From Carideicomes alvinocaridis (GTDB lineage: Bacteria > Pseudomonadota > Alphaproteobacteria > Rhodobacterales > Rhodobacteraceae), in contig SRJI02000012.1 in the NCBI GenBank assembly GCA_005473895.2, forward strand, positions 1 through 64,000: DNA of 64,000 bases. The letters are read 5' to 3'. Positions 16,363 to 27,875 of this stretch are shown here, piece by piece. Within the stretch, counting starts at the first letter, position 1; every line of letters begins with the position of its first letter. The notes under the pieces are model-generated. The model saw only the letters and a program-made list of their open reading frames with translations. It was not told the origin of the DNA and searched no databases. Position numbers and translations under genes: made by a program.

Positions 16363-16375
16363 AAGCATCATGCTT
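16363..16375. promoter_or_regulatory. Short perfect palindrome in the ctaC/tldD divergent region
   Basis: AAGCAT-C-ATGCTT at 16363-16375 is a perfect 13-mer dyad in the 201-bp divergent spacer (16226-16426). It may be a regulator site. AT-rich text near 16336-16350 (AAAACCATATATC) could hold the -10 of ctaC. Confidence 0.35.
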
Positions 16376-16394
16376 GCGGCAAACAGACGCTTTT

Positions 16395-16408
16395 TTGATT
16401 CATGTCAA
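16395..16408. promoter_or_regulatory. FNR/FnrL-type box between ctaC and tldD
   Basis: TTGAT-TCAT-GTCAA fits the FNR-family consensus TTGAT-N4-ATCAA at 9 of 10 positions. It is centred 25 bp before the tldD start and about 176 bp before the ctaC start. An oxygen-responsive regulator acting on an aa3 oxidase would make biological sense. The distance to either transcription start is unknown. Confidence 0.5.
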
Positions 16409-16426
16409 ACTTCCCGGGAGCCCCTC

Positions 16427-17848
16427 ATGGCCGATACGCCCTTCCAGCCCTTCACGGACGCGCTCGACAAGGACCGCGCCATGGCGATCCTCAAAGGCGC
16501 GACCGACGGTGCCGATGACGGCGAGCTCTTCCTCGAACGCCGCCGCTCGGAATCGCTGGTGCTGGATGACGGCCGGGTGCGCACGGCCAGCTACGACGCG
16601 GCCCAGGGCTTCGGCCTGCGGGCGGTGCGCGGCGAGGTGACGGGCTATGCCCATTCCACCGAGATCAGCGAGGCGGCTCTCACCCGCGCGGCAGAAACGG
16701 CGCGGCTGGCCGTGGGCGATGGCGGCGGCGTGATCGCGGCCGGGCCGCAACCCACCAACCGGCGGCTCTACACCGCGCAGGATCCCATCGGCGACGCCAC
16801 CTTCCCGGTCAAGATAGAGACCCTGCGCGAGATCGACGCCTTCGCCCGGGCGCTCGACCCGCGGGTGGTGCAGGTCACCGCCACGATCGCCGCCGCCATT
16901 CAGGACGTGGAGATCCTGCGCCCCGACGGCATCCATGTCAGCGACACCCGCCCCATGACCCGCGTCAACGTGAGCGTCATCGTCGAAGAGAACGGCCGCC
17001 GCGAATCCGGTGTTGCCGGCGGCGGCGGGCGCGTGGGGCTCGGCGGGCTGCTGGAACGCTCCGACTGGGAGGCCAAGGCCCGCGAGGCGCTGCGCATCGC
17101 CCTCGTCAACCTCGAGGCGGAGCCCGCCCCGGCCGGCGTGATGGACATCGTGCTGGGCCCCGGCTGGCCCGGCATCCTGCTGCACGAGGCGATCGGCCAC
17201 GGGCTGGAGGGCGATTTCAACCGCAAGGGCCATTCCGCCTTTGCCGGGCTGATGGGCCAGCAGGTGGCGGCCAAGGGCGTCACGGTGCTGGACGACGGCA
17301 CAATCCCCGACCGCCGCGGCTCGATCACCGTGGACGACGAGGGCACGCCCTCGGGCAGGAACGTGCTGATCGAGGACGGGGTGCTGGTGGGCTACATGCA
17401 GGACCGCCAGAACGCCCGCCTGATGGGGGTGGAGCCCACCGGCAACGGCCGCCGCGAAAGCTTTGCCCATGCGCCGATGCCGCGGATGACCAATACCTAC
17501 ATGCTGGGGGGCGACACCGATCCGGCGGATATCGTGGCGGATCTGGAGGATGGCATCTGGGCCGTGGGCTTCGGCGGCGGCCAGGTGGACATCACCAACG
17601 GCAAGTTCGTCTTCTCCTGCACCGAGGCCTACCGGGTGAAGAACGGCAAGGTCGGCGCCCCGGTCAAGGGCGCGACGCTGATCGGCGACGGCGCCACGGC
17701 GCTGCACCGCATCCGCGCGCTCGGCAACGACATGGCGCTCGATCCCGGCATGGGGAATTGCGGCAAGGACGGGCAATGGGTGCCGGTGGGCGTCGGCCAG
17801 CCCACGGTGATGATCGGCGGGCTGACGGTGGGCGGCGCCGCGACGTGA
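16427..17848 (+). CDS. tldD: Metalloprotease TldD
   Basis: Subunit of the TldD/TldE (PmbA) zinc protease that degrades unfolded peptides and, in other bacteria, matures peptide products. It has 473 residues. The zinc motif HEAIGHGLEGD is at residues 253-263, and the downstream conserved GTIPDRRGSITVDDEG and GGGQVDITNGKFVFSC segments are intact. The ATG at 16427 is preferred to one 57 bp upstream because GGGAG precedes it and the upstream part overlaps the FNR-type site. The TldE partner is not in the window. Confidence 0.95.
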   Translation: MADTPFQPFTDALDKDRAMAILKGATDGADDGELFLERRRSESLVLDDGRVRTASYDAAQGFGLRAVRGEVTGYAHSTEISEAALTRAAETARLAVGDGGGVIAAGPQPTNRRLYTAQDPIGDATFPVKIETLREIDAFARALDPRVVQVTATIAAAIQDVEILRPDGIHVSDTRPMTRVNVSVIVEENGRRESGVAGGGGRVGLGGLLERSDWEAKAREALRIALVNLEAEPAPAGVMDIVLGPGWPGILLHEAIGHGLEGDFNRKGHSAFAGLMGQQVAAKGVTVLDDGTIPDRRGSITVDDEGTPSGRNVLIEDGVLVGYMQDRQNARLMGVEPTGNGRRESFAHAPMPRMTNTYMLGGDTDPADIVADLEDGIWAVGFGGGQVDITNGKFVFSCTEAYRVKNGKVGAPVKGATLIGDGATALHRIRALGNDMALDPGMGNCGKDGQWVPVGVGQPTVMIGGLTVGGAAT

Positions 17849-17966
17849 GAGATACCGCTAGGAGAGAGTTCGAGATGAAATTTCCCCGATAAGAGGAAAA
17901 ATCGTGTCGTCGTTCACCTCTCGTTAACCCTTGTTCCTCTAAACCGGAGGGGCAAGAGACGGAGGC

Positions 17967-19142
17967 ATGATGGACGGGCAGAAAGTTTCTTCCACTCACC
18001 CCCTACTCCCACCCACCACGGAAGACGCACGTTCATCATGGCTTCGCCTCTTGCGCTCGCGCCGGGTCGGCACCGCCACCTTCTACCGGCTGATGGCCGA
18101 ACACGGCAGCGCCGAGGCCGCGCTCGCGGCCTTGCCCGAGGTGGCCCGCGCCGCGGGCGTCGATGATTACCGGCCCTGCCCCGAGGGCGTGGTCCGGGCC
18201 GAGATGCGGGCCGCCCGCGATGCCGGCGCCACGCTGATCTGCCGCGGCGACGCCGCCTATCCCGCTGCCCTGACCGACCTCTCCGATGCGCCGCCCTGCC
18301 TCTGGGCCCTGGGCGACCTCTCCGTCCTCGACCGGCCGGCCGTCGCGCTGGTCGGCGCGCGCAACGCCTCGTCGCTCGGCACCCGCATGGCCCGGTCGCT
18401 TGCCTCGGGTCTGGGCCAGGCCGGCCAGGTGGTGGTCTCGGGCCTGGCCCGGGGGATCGACGCCGCCGCCCACCGGGCGTCGCTCGACACCGGTACGATC
18501 GCGGTCATGGCCGGCGGGGTGGACGTGCTTTACCCGGCGGAGAACGCCGCGCTGGCGGGCGAGATCCCGGCGAACGGCCTGCGCCTGTCGGAGATGCCGA
18601 TGGGCCTGCAGCCCGCGGCCCGGCACTTCCCGGCGCGCAACCGCATCGTCTCCGGCCTCGCCCGCGCCGTGGTGGTCGTGGAGGCGGCAGCGCGCTCCGG
18701 CTCGCTCATCACGGCACGCGCGGCGCTCGACCAGGGGCGCGACGTGCTGGCTGTGCCCGGGCACCCGCTGGACGCGCGCGCGGCGGGCTGCAACATGCTG
18801 ATCCGCGACGGCGCCACCCTGGTGCGCGGCCCCGAGGACGTGCTCGAAGCGCTGCGCCCCCTGCCCGAACCGGTCCAGGCGGCGGAGGCTCCGCCCGCAG
18901 CCCCGGCAGCGCCGCCCGATCCCCCTGCCGCTGCCACCCGGCCACCGGACCGGCGCAGCCTGCGCGACACCGCGGCGCTTCACCGCCAGATCCTCGACCG
19001 CCTCGGCCCGGCCCCGCTGGCGGAGGACCAGCTCATCCGCGACCTCGACCGCCCCCCGGCCGACATCACCCCTGCCCTGACCGAGTTGGAGCTCGACGGC
19101 CGAATCGCTCGCCATTCCGGCGGCCTGCTGTCCCGCGCCTGA
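17967..19142 (+). CDS. dprA: DNA-processing protein DprA
   Basis: Cytoplasmic protein that loads RecA onto incoming single-stranded DNA during natural transformation. It has 391 residues. The Rossmann-like core shows VALVGARNASSLGTRMAR, SGLARGIDAAAHR, the PAEN/LYPAEN segment, SEMPMG, RNRIVSGLARAVVVVEA and GSLITARAALDQGRDVLAVPG. A Pro/Ala-rich linker (about 295-325) leads to a C-terminal winged-helix domain ending ELELDGRIARHSGGLLSR. The start ATG-ATG follows GACGGAGG. The 118-bp gap before it is AT-richer and contains TTAACC near 17924. Confidence 0.95.
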   Translation: MMDGQKVSSTHPLLPPTTEDARSSWLRLLRSRRVGTATFYRLMAEHGSAEAALAALPEVARAAGVDDYRPCPEGVVRAEMRAARDAGATLICRGDAAYPAALTDLSDAPPCLWALGDLSVLDRPAVALVGARNASSLGTRMARSLASGLGQAGQVVVSGLARGIDAAAHRASLDTGTIAVMAGGVDVLYPAENAALAGEIPANGLRLSEMPMGLQPAARHFPARNRIVSGLARAVVVVEAAARSGSLITARAALDQGRDVLAVPGHPLDARAAGCNMLIRDGATLVRGPEDVLEALRPLPEPVQAAEAPPAAPAAPPDPPAAATRPPDRRSLRDTAALHRQILDRLGPAPLAEDQLIRDLDRPPADITPALTELELDGRIARHSGGLLSRA

Positions 19143-19463
19143 GCCCATTCCGCCTCGATAAACGGCCGAAACAAGCGCACGGCCCGGGCCACCCCGGCCA
19201 CGGGCCCCCCTTCAGGAATGACTGGGTCGGCCCGCCACGCGCTTCCTCCTCCCCCGTGGGAGGAGGACAGGAGGAGGGGTCGGGTGACATGCGCGCCGGC
19301 AGGCGCACTGCGGGAAAAAGCCCCGCACAGGCGGAAAGGCAGGCCGGAAAGGCGTCTCGGGAACGACCCCCGCCGCCTTCGCATTGACAAATCGGCGGCC
19401 GCCCCCACATGTTCCGCCGCCATGGTGCACGGCCCCCCGCACCACGAGTCGCAAGGAGAATGC
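19143..19463. other. Intergenic region dprA-topA
   Basis: 321 bp without a supported gene. The topA frame stays open upstream to 19218 but lacks a ribosome site and similarity there. The region contains a CTCCTCCCCCGTGGGAGGAG dyad at 19246-19265 and ends with the topA ribosome site AAGGAG (19453-19458). No promoter consensus is clear. Confidence 0.5.
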
Positions 19464-22094
<2,631 letters not shown>

Positions 22095-22149
22095 CGCCGG
22101 GCCCCTGCGGCACCGGCGCGCCGGCTCCGCCCCCCGCCCGGGCACCGCG

Positions 22150-22178
22150 TTGACTTTGCGCCCCCGGGCCGTCACATA
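22150..22178 (+). promoter_or_regulatory. Possible promoter of the CoA-transferase/LOV-kinase operon
   Basis: TTGACT at 22150-22155, 17 nt, then CACATA at 22173-22178, giving a plausible sigma-70-type pair 31 bp before the scoA start. The GGGGGAG ribosome site is at 22198-22204. The -10 match is weak. Confidence 0.4.
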
Positions 22179-22209
22179 CGGCAGGAACGATGTGACAGGG
22201 GGAGAGCCC

Positions 22210-22908
22210 ATGAAGAAAGTCTATGGTTCCGCCGCCGAGGCACTCGATGGTCTGCTGTTCGACGGCATGACCATCGCCGCCGGCGGTTTCGGTCTTTGCG
22301 GGATCCCCGAGCTGCTGATCGACGCGATCAGGCAGGCCGGGACCAAGGACATCACCATCGCCTCCAACAATTGCGGCATCGACGATTTCGGGCTGGGCGT
22401 GCTGCTCAGCTCCAAGCAGATCAAGAAGATGATGTCGTCTTACGTGGGCGAGAATGCCGAGTTCATGCGGCAGTACCTCTCGGGCGAGCTGGAGCTGGAA
22501 TTCAACCCGCAGGGCACGCTGGCGGAACGCATGCGCGCCGGTGGCGCCGGCATCGCGGGCTTCTACACCAAGACCGGCTACGGCACCCAGATCGCCGACG
22601 GCAAGGAGGTCAAGGTCTTCAACGGGGAGCATTACATCCTCGAGGAAGGGATCTTTGCCGACCTCGCCATCGTCAAGGCGTGGAAGGCCGACACGACCGG
22701 CAACTGCATCTTCCGCAAGACCGCGCGCAACTTCAATCCGCCGGCCGCCATGTGCGGCAAGGTCTGCGTGATGGAAGTCGAGGAAATCGTGGAACCGGGC
22801 GAACTGGACCCCGACCACATCCACCTGCCCGGCATCTACGTGAACCGCCTGATCCAGGGCGAGCACGAGAAACGCATCGAGAAACGCACGACCCGTCCGG
22901 CGGCGTGA
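22210..22908 (+). CDS. scoA: 3-oxoacid (succinyl/acetoacetyl) CoA-transferase, subunit A
   Basis: Alpha subunit of the heterodimeric enzyme that moves CoA from succinyl-CoA to acetoacetate, opening ketone-body (and PHB-derived) carbon to the TCA cycle. It has 232 residues. The CoA-transferase family I signature [19 protein letters not shown] is at about residues 17-35, with [11 protein letters not shown] and the [16 protein letters not shown] segment following. The ATG at 22210 has GGGGGAG upstream. The stop is followed after 2 nt by the LOV-kinase gene, and the beta subunit only comes after that. Confidence 0.94.
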   Translation: MKKVYGSAAEALDGLLFDGMTIAAGGFGLCGIPELLIDAIRQAGTKDITIASNNCGIDDFGLGVLLSSKQIKKMMSSYVGENAEFMRQYLSGELELEFNPQGTLAERMRAGGAGIAGFYTKTGYGTQIADGKEVKVFNGEHYILEEGIFADLAIVKAWKADTTGNCIFRKTARNFNPPAAMCGKVCVMEVEEIVEPGELDPDHIHLPGIYVNRLIQGEHEKRIEKRTTRPAA

Positions 22909-22910
22909 CA

Positions 22911-23951
22911 ATGGTGATCGGCAGCCAAGACCAGGTTCCCAGCCAGTCGATCTCCGACCAGGAGGCGTTTCGGCTGTTCAACAGCTCGAACGTCTCCATG
23001 GTGATCACCGATCCGCATGCGGAGGATCACCCGATCGTCTATGTCAATCGCGCCTTCGAGGCGACGACGGGCTATGCCGCCAACATGGCGGTCGGGCGCA
23101 ACTGCCGGTTCCTGCAGGGCGAGGAGACGGATCCGGACGACGTGAACCGCATCCGCGAGGCGGTGGCGAATGTCCGCGACGTGACGGTCGACCTGCTGAA
23201 CTACAAGGCGAACGGCAAGAGCTTCGTCAACCGGCTGATGATCTCGCCGATCTTCGGGCCGGGCGGGGCACCGCGCTACTTTCTCGGCATCCAGCGGCCG
23301 CTGGACAAGCGCGACACGTCGATGTCGCCCAACGCGATCACCCACGAGATGCGCGAGGTTCAGCACCGGGTCAAGAACCACCTGGCGCTGATCGTCGGCC
23401 TGATCCGGATGCACGAACGCGACGCGGTCGGCGCCCGGGACCAGTTCGAGGTGCTGTCGCGCCGGGTGGAGGCGCTGCAGGTCCTCTACGAGGAGATGTC
23501 GAACCCCGAGCTGTCGCGCAACATGGACACGGTGTCGCTGGGCGCCTACCTGTCGCGGCTGGTCTCGGCGCTGCAGCAGTTCGACGGCCGCGCCGGGATC
23601 CGGATGAACGTGTCGGTGGACGACGTGCAGGTCAGCACCGATACCGCCGTCAACGTGGGGCTGGTGATCTCCGAGGTGCTGACCAACGCGCTCAAACATG
23701 CCTTCATCGGGCGCGAAACCGGCCTGATCGAGCTGCGGATGACGCGGCTCACCGGGGACGGGGCACGGGTGATCGTCAGCGACGATGGCGTCGGCATGGA
23801 TGAAGGCGCGGAATGGCCCGACACGTCCAGCGTGGGCGGGCGCGTGATACAGGGGCTGATCCAGCAACTTCAGGGCAAGGTGGCGGTGATGCGCGGGGCG
23901 AACGGCACGGTTGTGACGCTCGACCTGCCGCAGCTCGCCGATCAGGTTTAG
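22911..23951 (+). CDS. Blue-light LOV-domain histidine kinase (HisKA_2/HWE-like)
   Basis: A soluble photoreceptor kinase of 346 residues. The LOV core is complete: GRNCRFLQG places the flavin-adduct Cys at residue 65. The flavin-contacting Asn residues follow in [13 protein letters not shown] (Asn97, Asn107), and the signalling Gln is Q128 in YFLGIQ. The kinase part begins near residue 145; [15 protein letters not shown] gives His152 as phospho-acceptor, the H-box of the HisKA_2/HWE group. The catalytic domain has [19 protein letters not shown] and a final VTLDLP. No receiver domain or membrane segment is present. The gene starts 2 nt after the scoA stop with almost no ribosome site of its own (coupling likely), and scoB follows 14 nt after it. 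The cognate regulator is not in the window. Confidence 0.93.
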   Translation: MVIGSQDQVPSQSISDQEAFRLFNSSNVSMVITDPHAEDHPIVYVNRAFEATTGYAANMAVGRNCRFLQGEETDPDDVNRIREAVANVRDVTVDLLNYKANGKSFVNRLMISPIFGPGGAPRYFLGIQRPLDKRDTSMSPNAITHEMREVQHRVKNHLALIVGLIRMHERDAVGARDQFEVLSRRVEALQVLYEEMSNPELSRNMDTVSLGAYLSRLVSALQQFDGRAGIRMNVSVDDVQVSTDTAVNVGLVISEVLTNALKHAFIGRETGLIELRMTRLTGDGARVIVSDDGVGMDEGAEWPDTSSVGGRVIQGLIQQLQGKVAVMRGANGTVVTLDLPQLADQV

Positions 23952-23965
23952 GACAGGAGGACCCA

Positions 23966-24595
23966 ATGGCTTGGGATCGTGACCAGATGGCCGCACGCGC
24001 GGCCCAGGAGCTTGAGGACGGGATGTACGTCAACCTCGGCATCGGCATTCCGACGCTGGTGTCGAACTACATCCCCGAGGGCGTGCAGGTGACCCTGCAA
24101 TCGGAGAACGGCATGCTGGGCATGGGCCCCTTCCCCGTCGAGGGGCAGGAGGATCCCGACCTCATCAATGCCGGCAAGCAGACCATCACCGAGCTGCCGC
24201 ACACCTCCTATTTCGACAGCGCCACCTCCTTCGGGATGATCCGCGGCGGCAAGATCGCCATGGCCATCCTCGGCGCCATGGAAGTGGCCGAGAACGGCGA
24301 CCTGGCGAACTGGATGATTCCCGGCAAGCTGGTGAAGGGCATGGGCGGCGCCATGGACCTCGTGGCCGGCGTGAAGCGGGTCATCGTGGTGATGGACCAC
24401 ACCAACAAGGCCGGCGAGCCCAAGCTGCTCAAGGAATGCACGCTGCCGCTGACCGGCACCGGTGTCGTCAACCGGATCATCACCAATCTCGGCGTCCTGG
24501 ACGTGGTCGAGGGCGGGCTGGAGATCGTCGAATGCGCCGAGGGCGTGACCGAGGACGAGATCCGCGAGAAGACCGAGGCGACGATCGTCAACTGA
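23966..24595 (+). CDS. scoB: 3-oxoacid CoA-transferase, subunit B
   Basis: Beta subunit of the same CoA-transferase, carrying the catalytic glutamate in [11 protein letters not shown] (Glu near residue 46). It has 209 residues, full length. Other family segments are [33 protein letters not shown], and [21 protein letters not shown]. The ATG at 23966 has a strong GGACAGGAGG site, so it can be translated independently of the LOV-kinase gene ahead of it. The operon ends here, facing a convergent transglycosylase gene. Confidence 0.95.
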   Translation: MAWDRDQMAARAAQELEDGMYVNLGIGIPTLVSNYIPEGVQVTLQSENGMLGMGPFPVEGQEDPDLINAGKQTITELPHTSYFDSATSFGMIRGGKIAMAILGAMEVAENGDLANWMIPGKLVKGMGGAMDLVAGVKRVIVVMDHTNKAGEPKLLKECTLPLTGTGVVNRIITNLGVLDVVEGGLEIVECAEGVTEDEIREKTEATIVN

Positions 24596-24637
24596 TCCGG
24601 CGCGCGGGCCGGCCTATGGGCCCGGTCCGCGCCGCCC

Positions 24638-25471
24638 TCAGTTGAACCGGAAGACGCAGCCGTCACTCAGCAGGACGGGCGGCGTGAGGCACATGTCGCG
24701 CGCCACCGCGTAGGCCGCCAGCACCTTTGGCACGTAATCCCGCGTCTCCGCAAAGGGCGGCACGCCGTCATGGGCGGTGATGGAGTTCTCGCCCGCATTG
24801 TAGCCCGCCAGCGCGAGGATCGGGTCCCGGTCAAAGCGCTTGAGCAGCCAGTCGAGGTACCTGACCCCGCCGCTGATGTTCTGGGGCGCGGCGAAGCTGT
24901 CGGTGACCCCGAACCGCGTCGCGGTGGCCGGCATCAGCTGCATCAGCCCCTCGGCCCCCGCCCCGCTGACCGCGTCGGCACGCCCGCCGCTTTCCACCGC
25001 GATCACCGCGAGCACCAGCGCCGGGGAGACCTCGGTGCCCACCGTGGCGCGCAGGATGTCCTTGCCCTGCGCCGAGACGATGGCCTGCAGCTGCTGCAGC
25101 CGCGGCGCCTGTACCCCCTGCCCCTCCGGCGGGCGGCCCAGCCGCGTCAGGGCGGGCTCCAGTCGCCCCGGGCCGGTCGCCGCCAGCTCGGGAGAGATCG
25201 TGTCCCAGAACCAGCCGTAGCGCGTCGCGGGCATCGCCACCGCAGCGACGGCACTCTCCTCCGCCTTGCCGCTCTTGCCGGGCGACGGCTTGGGCGCGGG
25301 CGGCGGGGCGGTGATCTGGACGGTGATGCGCTTCGAGGTGCCGGGCTTGGGCGGGGTGACGCGCTTGGCCTGGAAATCCGGGAAGGGCGGCGGCGATTCG
25401 GCCCCGGCGCCGGCGGCTGCCAGCCCGAATGCCAAGAGCCCCGCGAACAGAGGGGTGATCCTGCCTGCCAT
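24638..25471 (-). CDS. Lytic transglycosylase (SLT domain)
   Basis: Periplasmic enzyme that cleaves peptidoglycan with 1,6-anhydro product formation. It has 277 residues, with a signal peptide (about residues 1-25, ending GAGA-ESP) and a Pro/Lys-rich linker. A C-terminal SLT domain (about 140-265) holds the catalytic Glu in VIAVESGG and the family patterns AEGLMQLMPATA, RYLDWLLKRFD and ALAGYNAGENSI. GGAGG 5 nt before the ATG at 25471 fixes the start. It converges with scoB and faces away from the tad pilus locus, where local wall opening could help pilus assembly, but a functional link is not shown. Confidence 0.9.
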   Translation of the reverse strand: MAGRITPLFAGLLAFGLAAAGAGAESPPPFPDFQAKRVTPPKPGTSKRITVQITAPPPAPKPSPGKSGKAEESAVAAVAMPATRYGWFWDTISPELAATGPGRLEPALTRLGRPPEGQGVQAPRLQQLQAIVSAQGKDILRATVGTEVSPALVLAVIAVESGGRADAVSGAGAEGLMQLMPATATRFGVTDSFAAPQNISGGVRYLDWLLKRFDRDPILALAGYNAGENSITAHDGVPPFAETRDYVPKVLAAYAVARDMCLTPPVLLSDGCVFRFN

Positions 25472-25820
25472 ACTGCCTCCGCGCCCTGCGGCGCCTGTCG
25501 TTGCGCGGGCAGGATAGCGCAATCCGCGCTGAATCTCCTCCCACGGGGACGGGATTCTCGGCTCCGTGACCGGCCGGACACGGCTCCGGCCTGCGTATTC
25601 GCGTCACGATTTCAGATTTTATATCGCGAGGACAAGGACTTGAACGATCCAACCCCGCGCCGATCCGATGCAAAAACGGTCCAATCCCGTCAAACTCCTG
25701 CCCCAATCCGCTGGCCATATGGGGGCCATACCGAAGCGGGCGAGGTCTGAGTTGAGAGGCAGGCTGTCGAAATCCGGTGAGGTACCGACATCGAAGACTG
25801 ATCCTACGGAGACCGAAACA
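25472..25820. promoter_or_regulatory. Divergent region upstream of the tad/flp locus
   Basis: 349 bp without a gene between the transglycosylase and the first pilin. It has an AT-rich patch at 25606-25627 (TTTCAGATTTTATATCGCG) that may carry a -10 for the pilin transcript. GACGG-rich text follows and a short ACGGAGACC ribosome site lies before 25821. No CtrA-type or palindromic operator stands out. Confidence 0.4.
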
Positions 25821-26015
25821 ATGACCAAGTTCATCAAGAATTTCTGCAAGGCCGAAGATGGCGCCGTGACCGTCGACTGGGTCGTCCTGACCGCAGCCGT
25901 CGTGGGTCTGGCCATCGCCGCATATTCGGCGATCGAAACCAACGCCACCACCCTGATCGAAGCCGCGGGCACCGCGGTCGCTGGCGAGAACGACTTCTCC
26001 TCCGGCACCCCGTAA
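25821..26015 (+). CDS. Flp-type IVb pilin 1
   Basis: Major-subunit candidate of the Tad pilus. It has 64 residues, with a short basic leader (MTKFIKNFCKAEDG), a cleavage site after Gly14, and a hydrophobic helix (AVTVDWVVLTAAVVGLAIAA). The mature protein begins AVTVDW. In canonical Flp pilins position 5 is Glu and position 6 Tyr; here they are Asp and Trp. The start has GGAG about 10 nt upstream. The C-terminal half shares a block of 22 identical residues with pilin 2 (from GLAIAAYSAI to EAAGTAV), so these two are recent duplicates. The matching prepilin peptidase is at 36375-36869. Confidence 0.88.
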   Translation: MTKFIKNFCKAEDGAVTVDWVVLTAAVVGLAIAAYSAIETNATTLIEAAGTAVAGENDFSSGTP

Positions 26016-26093
26016 GCGGAGTTCCCTCGCGTCGGCCCGGCGTAGCGCCGGGTCGGCCCCTCCGCGCCTGACGATGAGTGAAGTGAGACAGTC

Positions 26094-26282
26094 ATGACCA
26101 AGCACCTCGGTAGATTTTTCTGCGACGAAGACGGCGCAGTGACCGTGGACTGGGTTGTGCAGACCGCTCCCATCGTCGGCCTTGCCATCGCCGCCTACTC
26201 GGCGATCGAAACAAACGCCACGACGCTGATCGAAGCGGCGGGCACCGCGGTCGGCAGCCAGAACGACTTCGCCGACGGCTAA
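26094..26282 (+). CDS. Flp-type IVb pilin 2
   Basis: A 62-residue pilin with leader MTKHLGRFFCDEDG, mature start AVTVDWVVQTAPIVGL, and the same C-terminal block as pilin 1. The helix contains a Gln-Thr-Ala-Pro stretch where pilin 1 has Leu-Thr-Ala-Ala; the proline makes a less regular helix. It follows pilin 1 by 78 bp. Probably a second major or a minor subunit. Confidence 0.86.
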   Translation: MTKHLGRFFCDEDGAVTVDWVVQTAPIVGLAIAAYSAIETNATTLIEAAGTAVGSQNDFADG

Positions 26283-26370
26283 GATCATGACGCGCCGGCC
26301 GTCCTTCGCCTGATCGCGACCTTCGGCCGGCCGCCATTCTTCAGCTCCACCCGTGCTTCCGGAGTTCAAC

Positions 26371-26568
26371 ATGTCCAGCTTTCTGAACAGCTTCTTCACG
26401 GACGAAACCGGGGCGGTCACCGTCGACTGGGTGGTGATCACCGCCGCCGTCGTCGGCTTTTCCGCAGTCTCCTTCTGGGCGATCGAGGACAACTCGAACG
26501 ACCTGATGGAAGCGGCGGGCGGCGCGATCGCCGGGCAAAACGACTTTACCGGCGACGGCGGAAACTGA
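26371..26568 (+). CDS. Flp-type IVb pilin 3 (divergent copy)
   Basis: A 65-residue pilin, leader MSSFLNSFFTDETG, mature start AVTVDWVVITAAVVGF. The C-terminal half differs from the other two (SFWAIEDNSNDLMEAAGGAI), so it may have a special role such as tip or minor subunit. The ATG at 26371 is preceded by GGAG. The Asp5-Trp6 pair is conserved in all three copies. Confidence 0.85.
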   Translation: MSSFLNSFFTDETGAVTVDWVVITAAVVGFSAVSFWAIEDNSNDLMEAAGGAIAGQNDFTGDGGN

Positions 26569-26816
26569 CGCCGGTCGGGTCCGGGACCAGACCAGAGATG
26601 CGCGCGGGGGCCGGCCGAAGGGTGCGGCCCCCCTGCCTTTCCGCCCCGAAGACGGGGTCGAGGCCGTCACGCGAGAGTGATCGCGTTTCGGAAACATGTC
26701 CCACAAACCCCAACAAGTGTCCCTGCTTTGGCCACAATGCTTTGACAGGCTGCCACTGAGGATAACGGGCCCCGCATCATGCGCCGGGGCCGTCCGCGCA
26801 AGTGAGAGGTGACAAG

Positions 26817-27668
26817 ATGCGGCTGATCTTCGGATTGGTGCTGGTTCTCGGGCTCGGGATCGCCGGCTTCGCGGTCTACATGGCCAAGACCTATATCGGG
26901 GCCTACCAGGTCGAACTGGCCAAGGCCCGCCAGGGCAGCGCCCAGGCGATTCCCACGGTCGGCGTCTTCGTCGCCGGCAAGGCACTGAAATACGGCGACC
27001 TGCTGACGCGCGATTCCGTGCGGCAGGTGAAGTGGCCCCAGAACGCGGTTCCCGAAGGCACCTTCACCTCGGCCGAGGACCTGTTCGACGACACCAAGCG
27101 TCCCCGCATCGTGCTGCGCGCGATGGAAAAGGACGAGGCCATCATGCAGATCAAGGTAACCGAACCCGGAGAGGATGCCGGCCTGACCTCGCGGCTGGAG
27201 CGCGGGATGCGCGCCTTCACCATCCGCGTGGACGTGACCTCGGGCGTGTCGGGCTTCCTGCGGCCGGGCGACCGGGTGGATGTCTACTGGACCGGCCGCA
27301 CCGAGGCCTCCGGTGGAGATCTGACCAAGCTGATCGAGCCGGGCGTGCAGCTCATCGCGGTGGACCAGACCGCCGACAGCGACACCACGGAAACCAATGT
27401 CGCCCGCACGGTGACCGTCGCGGCCACGCCGCAGCAGGTCGCCACCCTCGCCCAGGCGCAATCCACCGGGGACCTGAGCCTGTCCCTGGTCGGCAACAGC
27501 GACGAGACGGTGGCCGAGGCGATCGAGGTGGATCAGCGCGCCATGCTGGGCCGGGCCGAGCAGACCGTCGCGCCCCCTCCGCCGGAGCCGAAGAAGAAAG
27601 AAGTCTGCACCATCCGCACCCGCCGCGGGTCGGAAGTGGTGGAGATCGCCATTCCCTGCACGAACTGA
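26817..27668 (+). CDS. cpaB: Tad pilus assembly protein CpaB/RcpC
   Basis: Periplasmic, membrane-anchored factor of the outer-membrane part of the Tad system. It has 283 residues. One N-terminal helix (about 4-25) is followed by a SAF/antifreeze-like beta-clip region (VGVFVAGKALKYGDLLTRDSVRQVKWP, about residues 43-70), then RAFTIRVDVTSGVSGFLRPGDRVDVYW, the RcpC/CpaB core motif. The start at 26817 has GAGAGGTG upstream. A 248-bp gap separates it from pilin 3, so it may have its own promoter. Two late Cys residues (CTIRTRRG...IPC) could form a disulfide. Confidence 0.93.
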   Translation: MRLIFGLVLVLGLGIAGFAVYMAKTYIGAYQVELAKARQGSAQAIPTVGVFVAGKALKYGDLLTRDSVRQVKWPQNAVPEGTFTSAEDLFDDTKRPRIVLRAMEKDEAIMQIKVTEPGEDAGLTSRLERGMRAFTIRVDVTSGVSGFLRPGDRVDVYWTGRTEASGGDLTKLIEPGVQLIAVDQTADSDTTETNVARTVTVAATPQQVATLAQAQSTGDLSLSLVGNSDETVAEAIEVDQRAMLGRAEQTVAPPPPEPKKKEVCTIRTRRGSEVVEIAIPCTN

Positions 27669-27875
27669 ACGTGAATCCAATGGCTTGACCGGCGCCGCCC
27701 TCGGGGTGCCGGTCGGGCCTGCGGCCGTGGAGAACCTGCCATGTTGCCGGTTCTCCACATCAAGACCGGGCGCAAAGCCCATGATTCTTGCAAAAAAATT
27801 CAAACTGCCGCACAGTCACGGCAAAATGCGGGCGAAAAGACCCGCGATCGAGGCGTGATCGAAAGGGCAGGTCAC

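Noticed and set aside
17920-17966. CtrA-type site before dprA
   Set aside because: Only one TTAACC half-site is present; the second TTAA half at the right spacing is missing.
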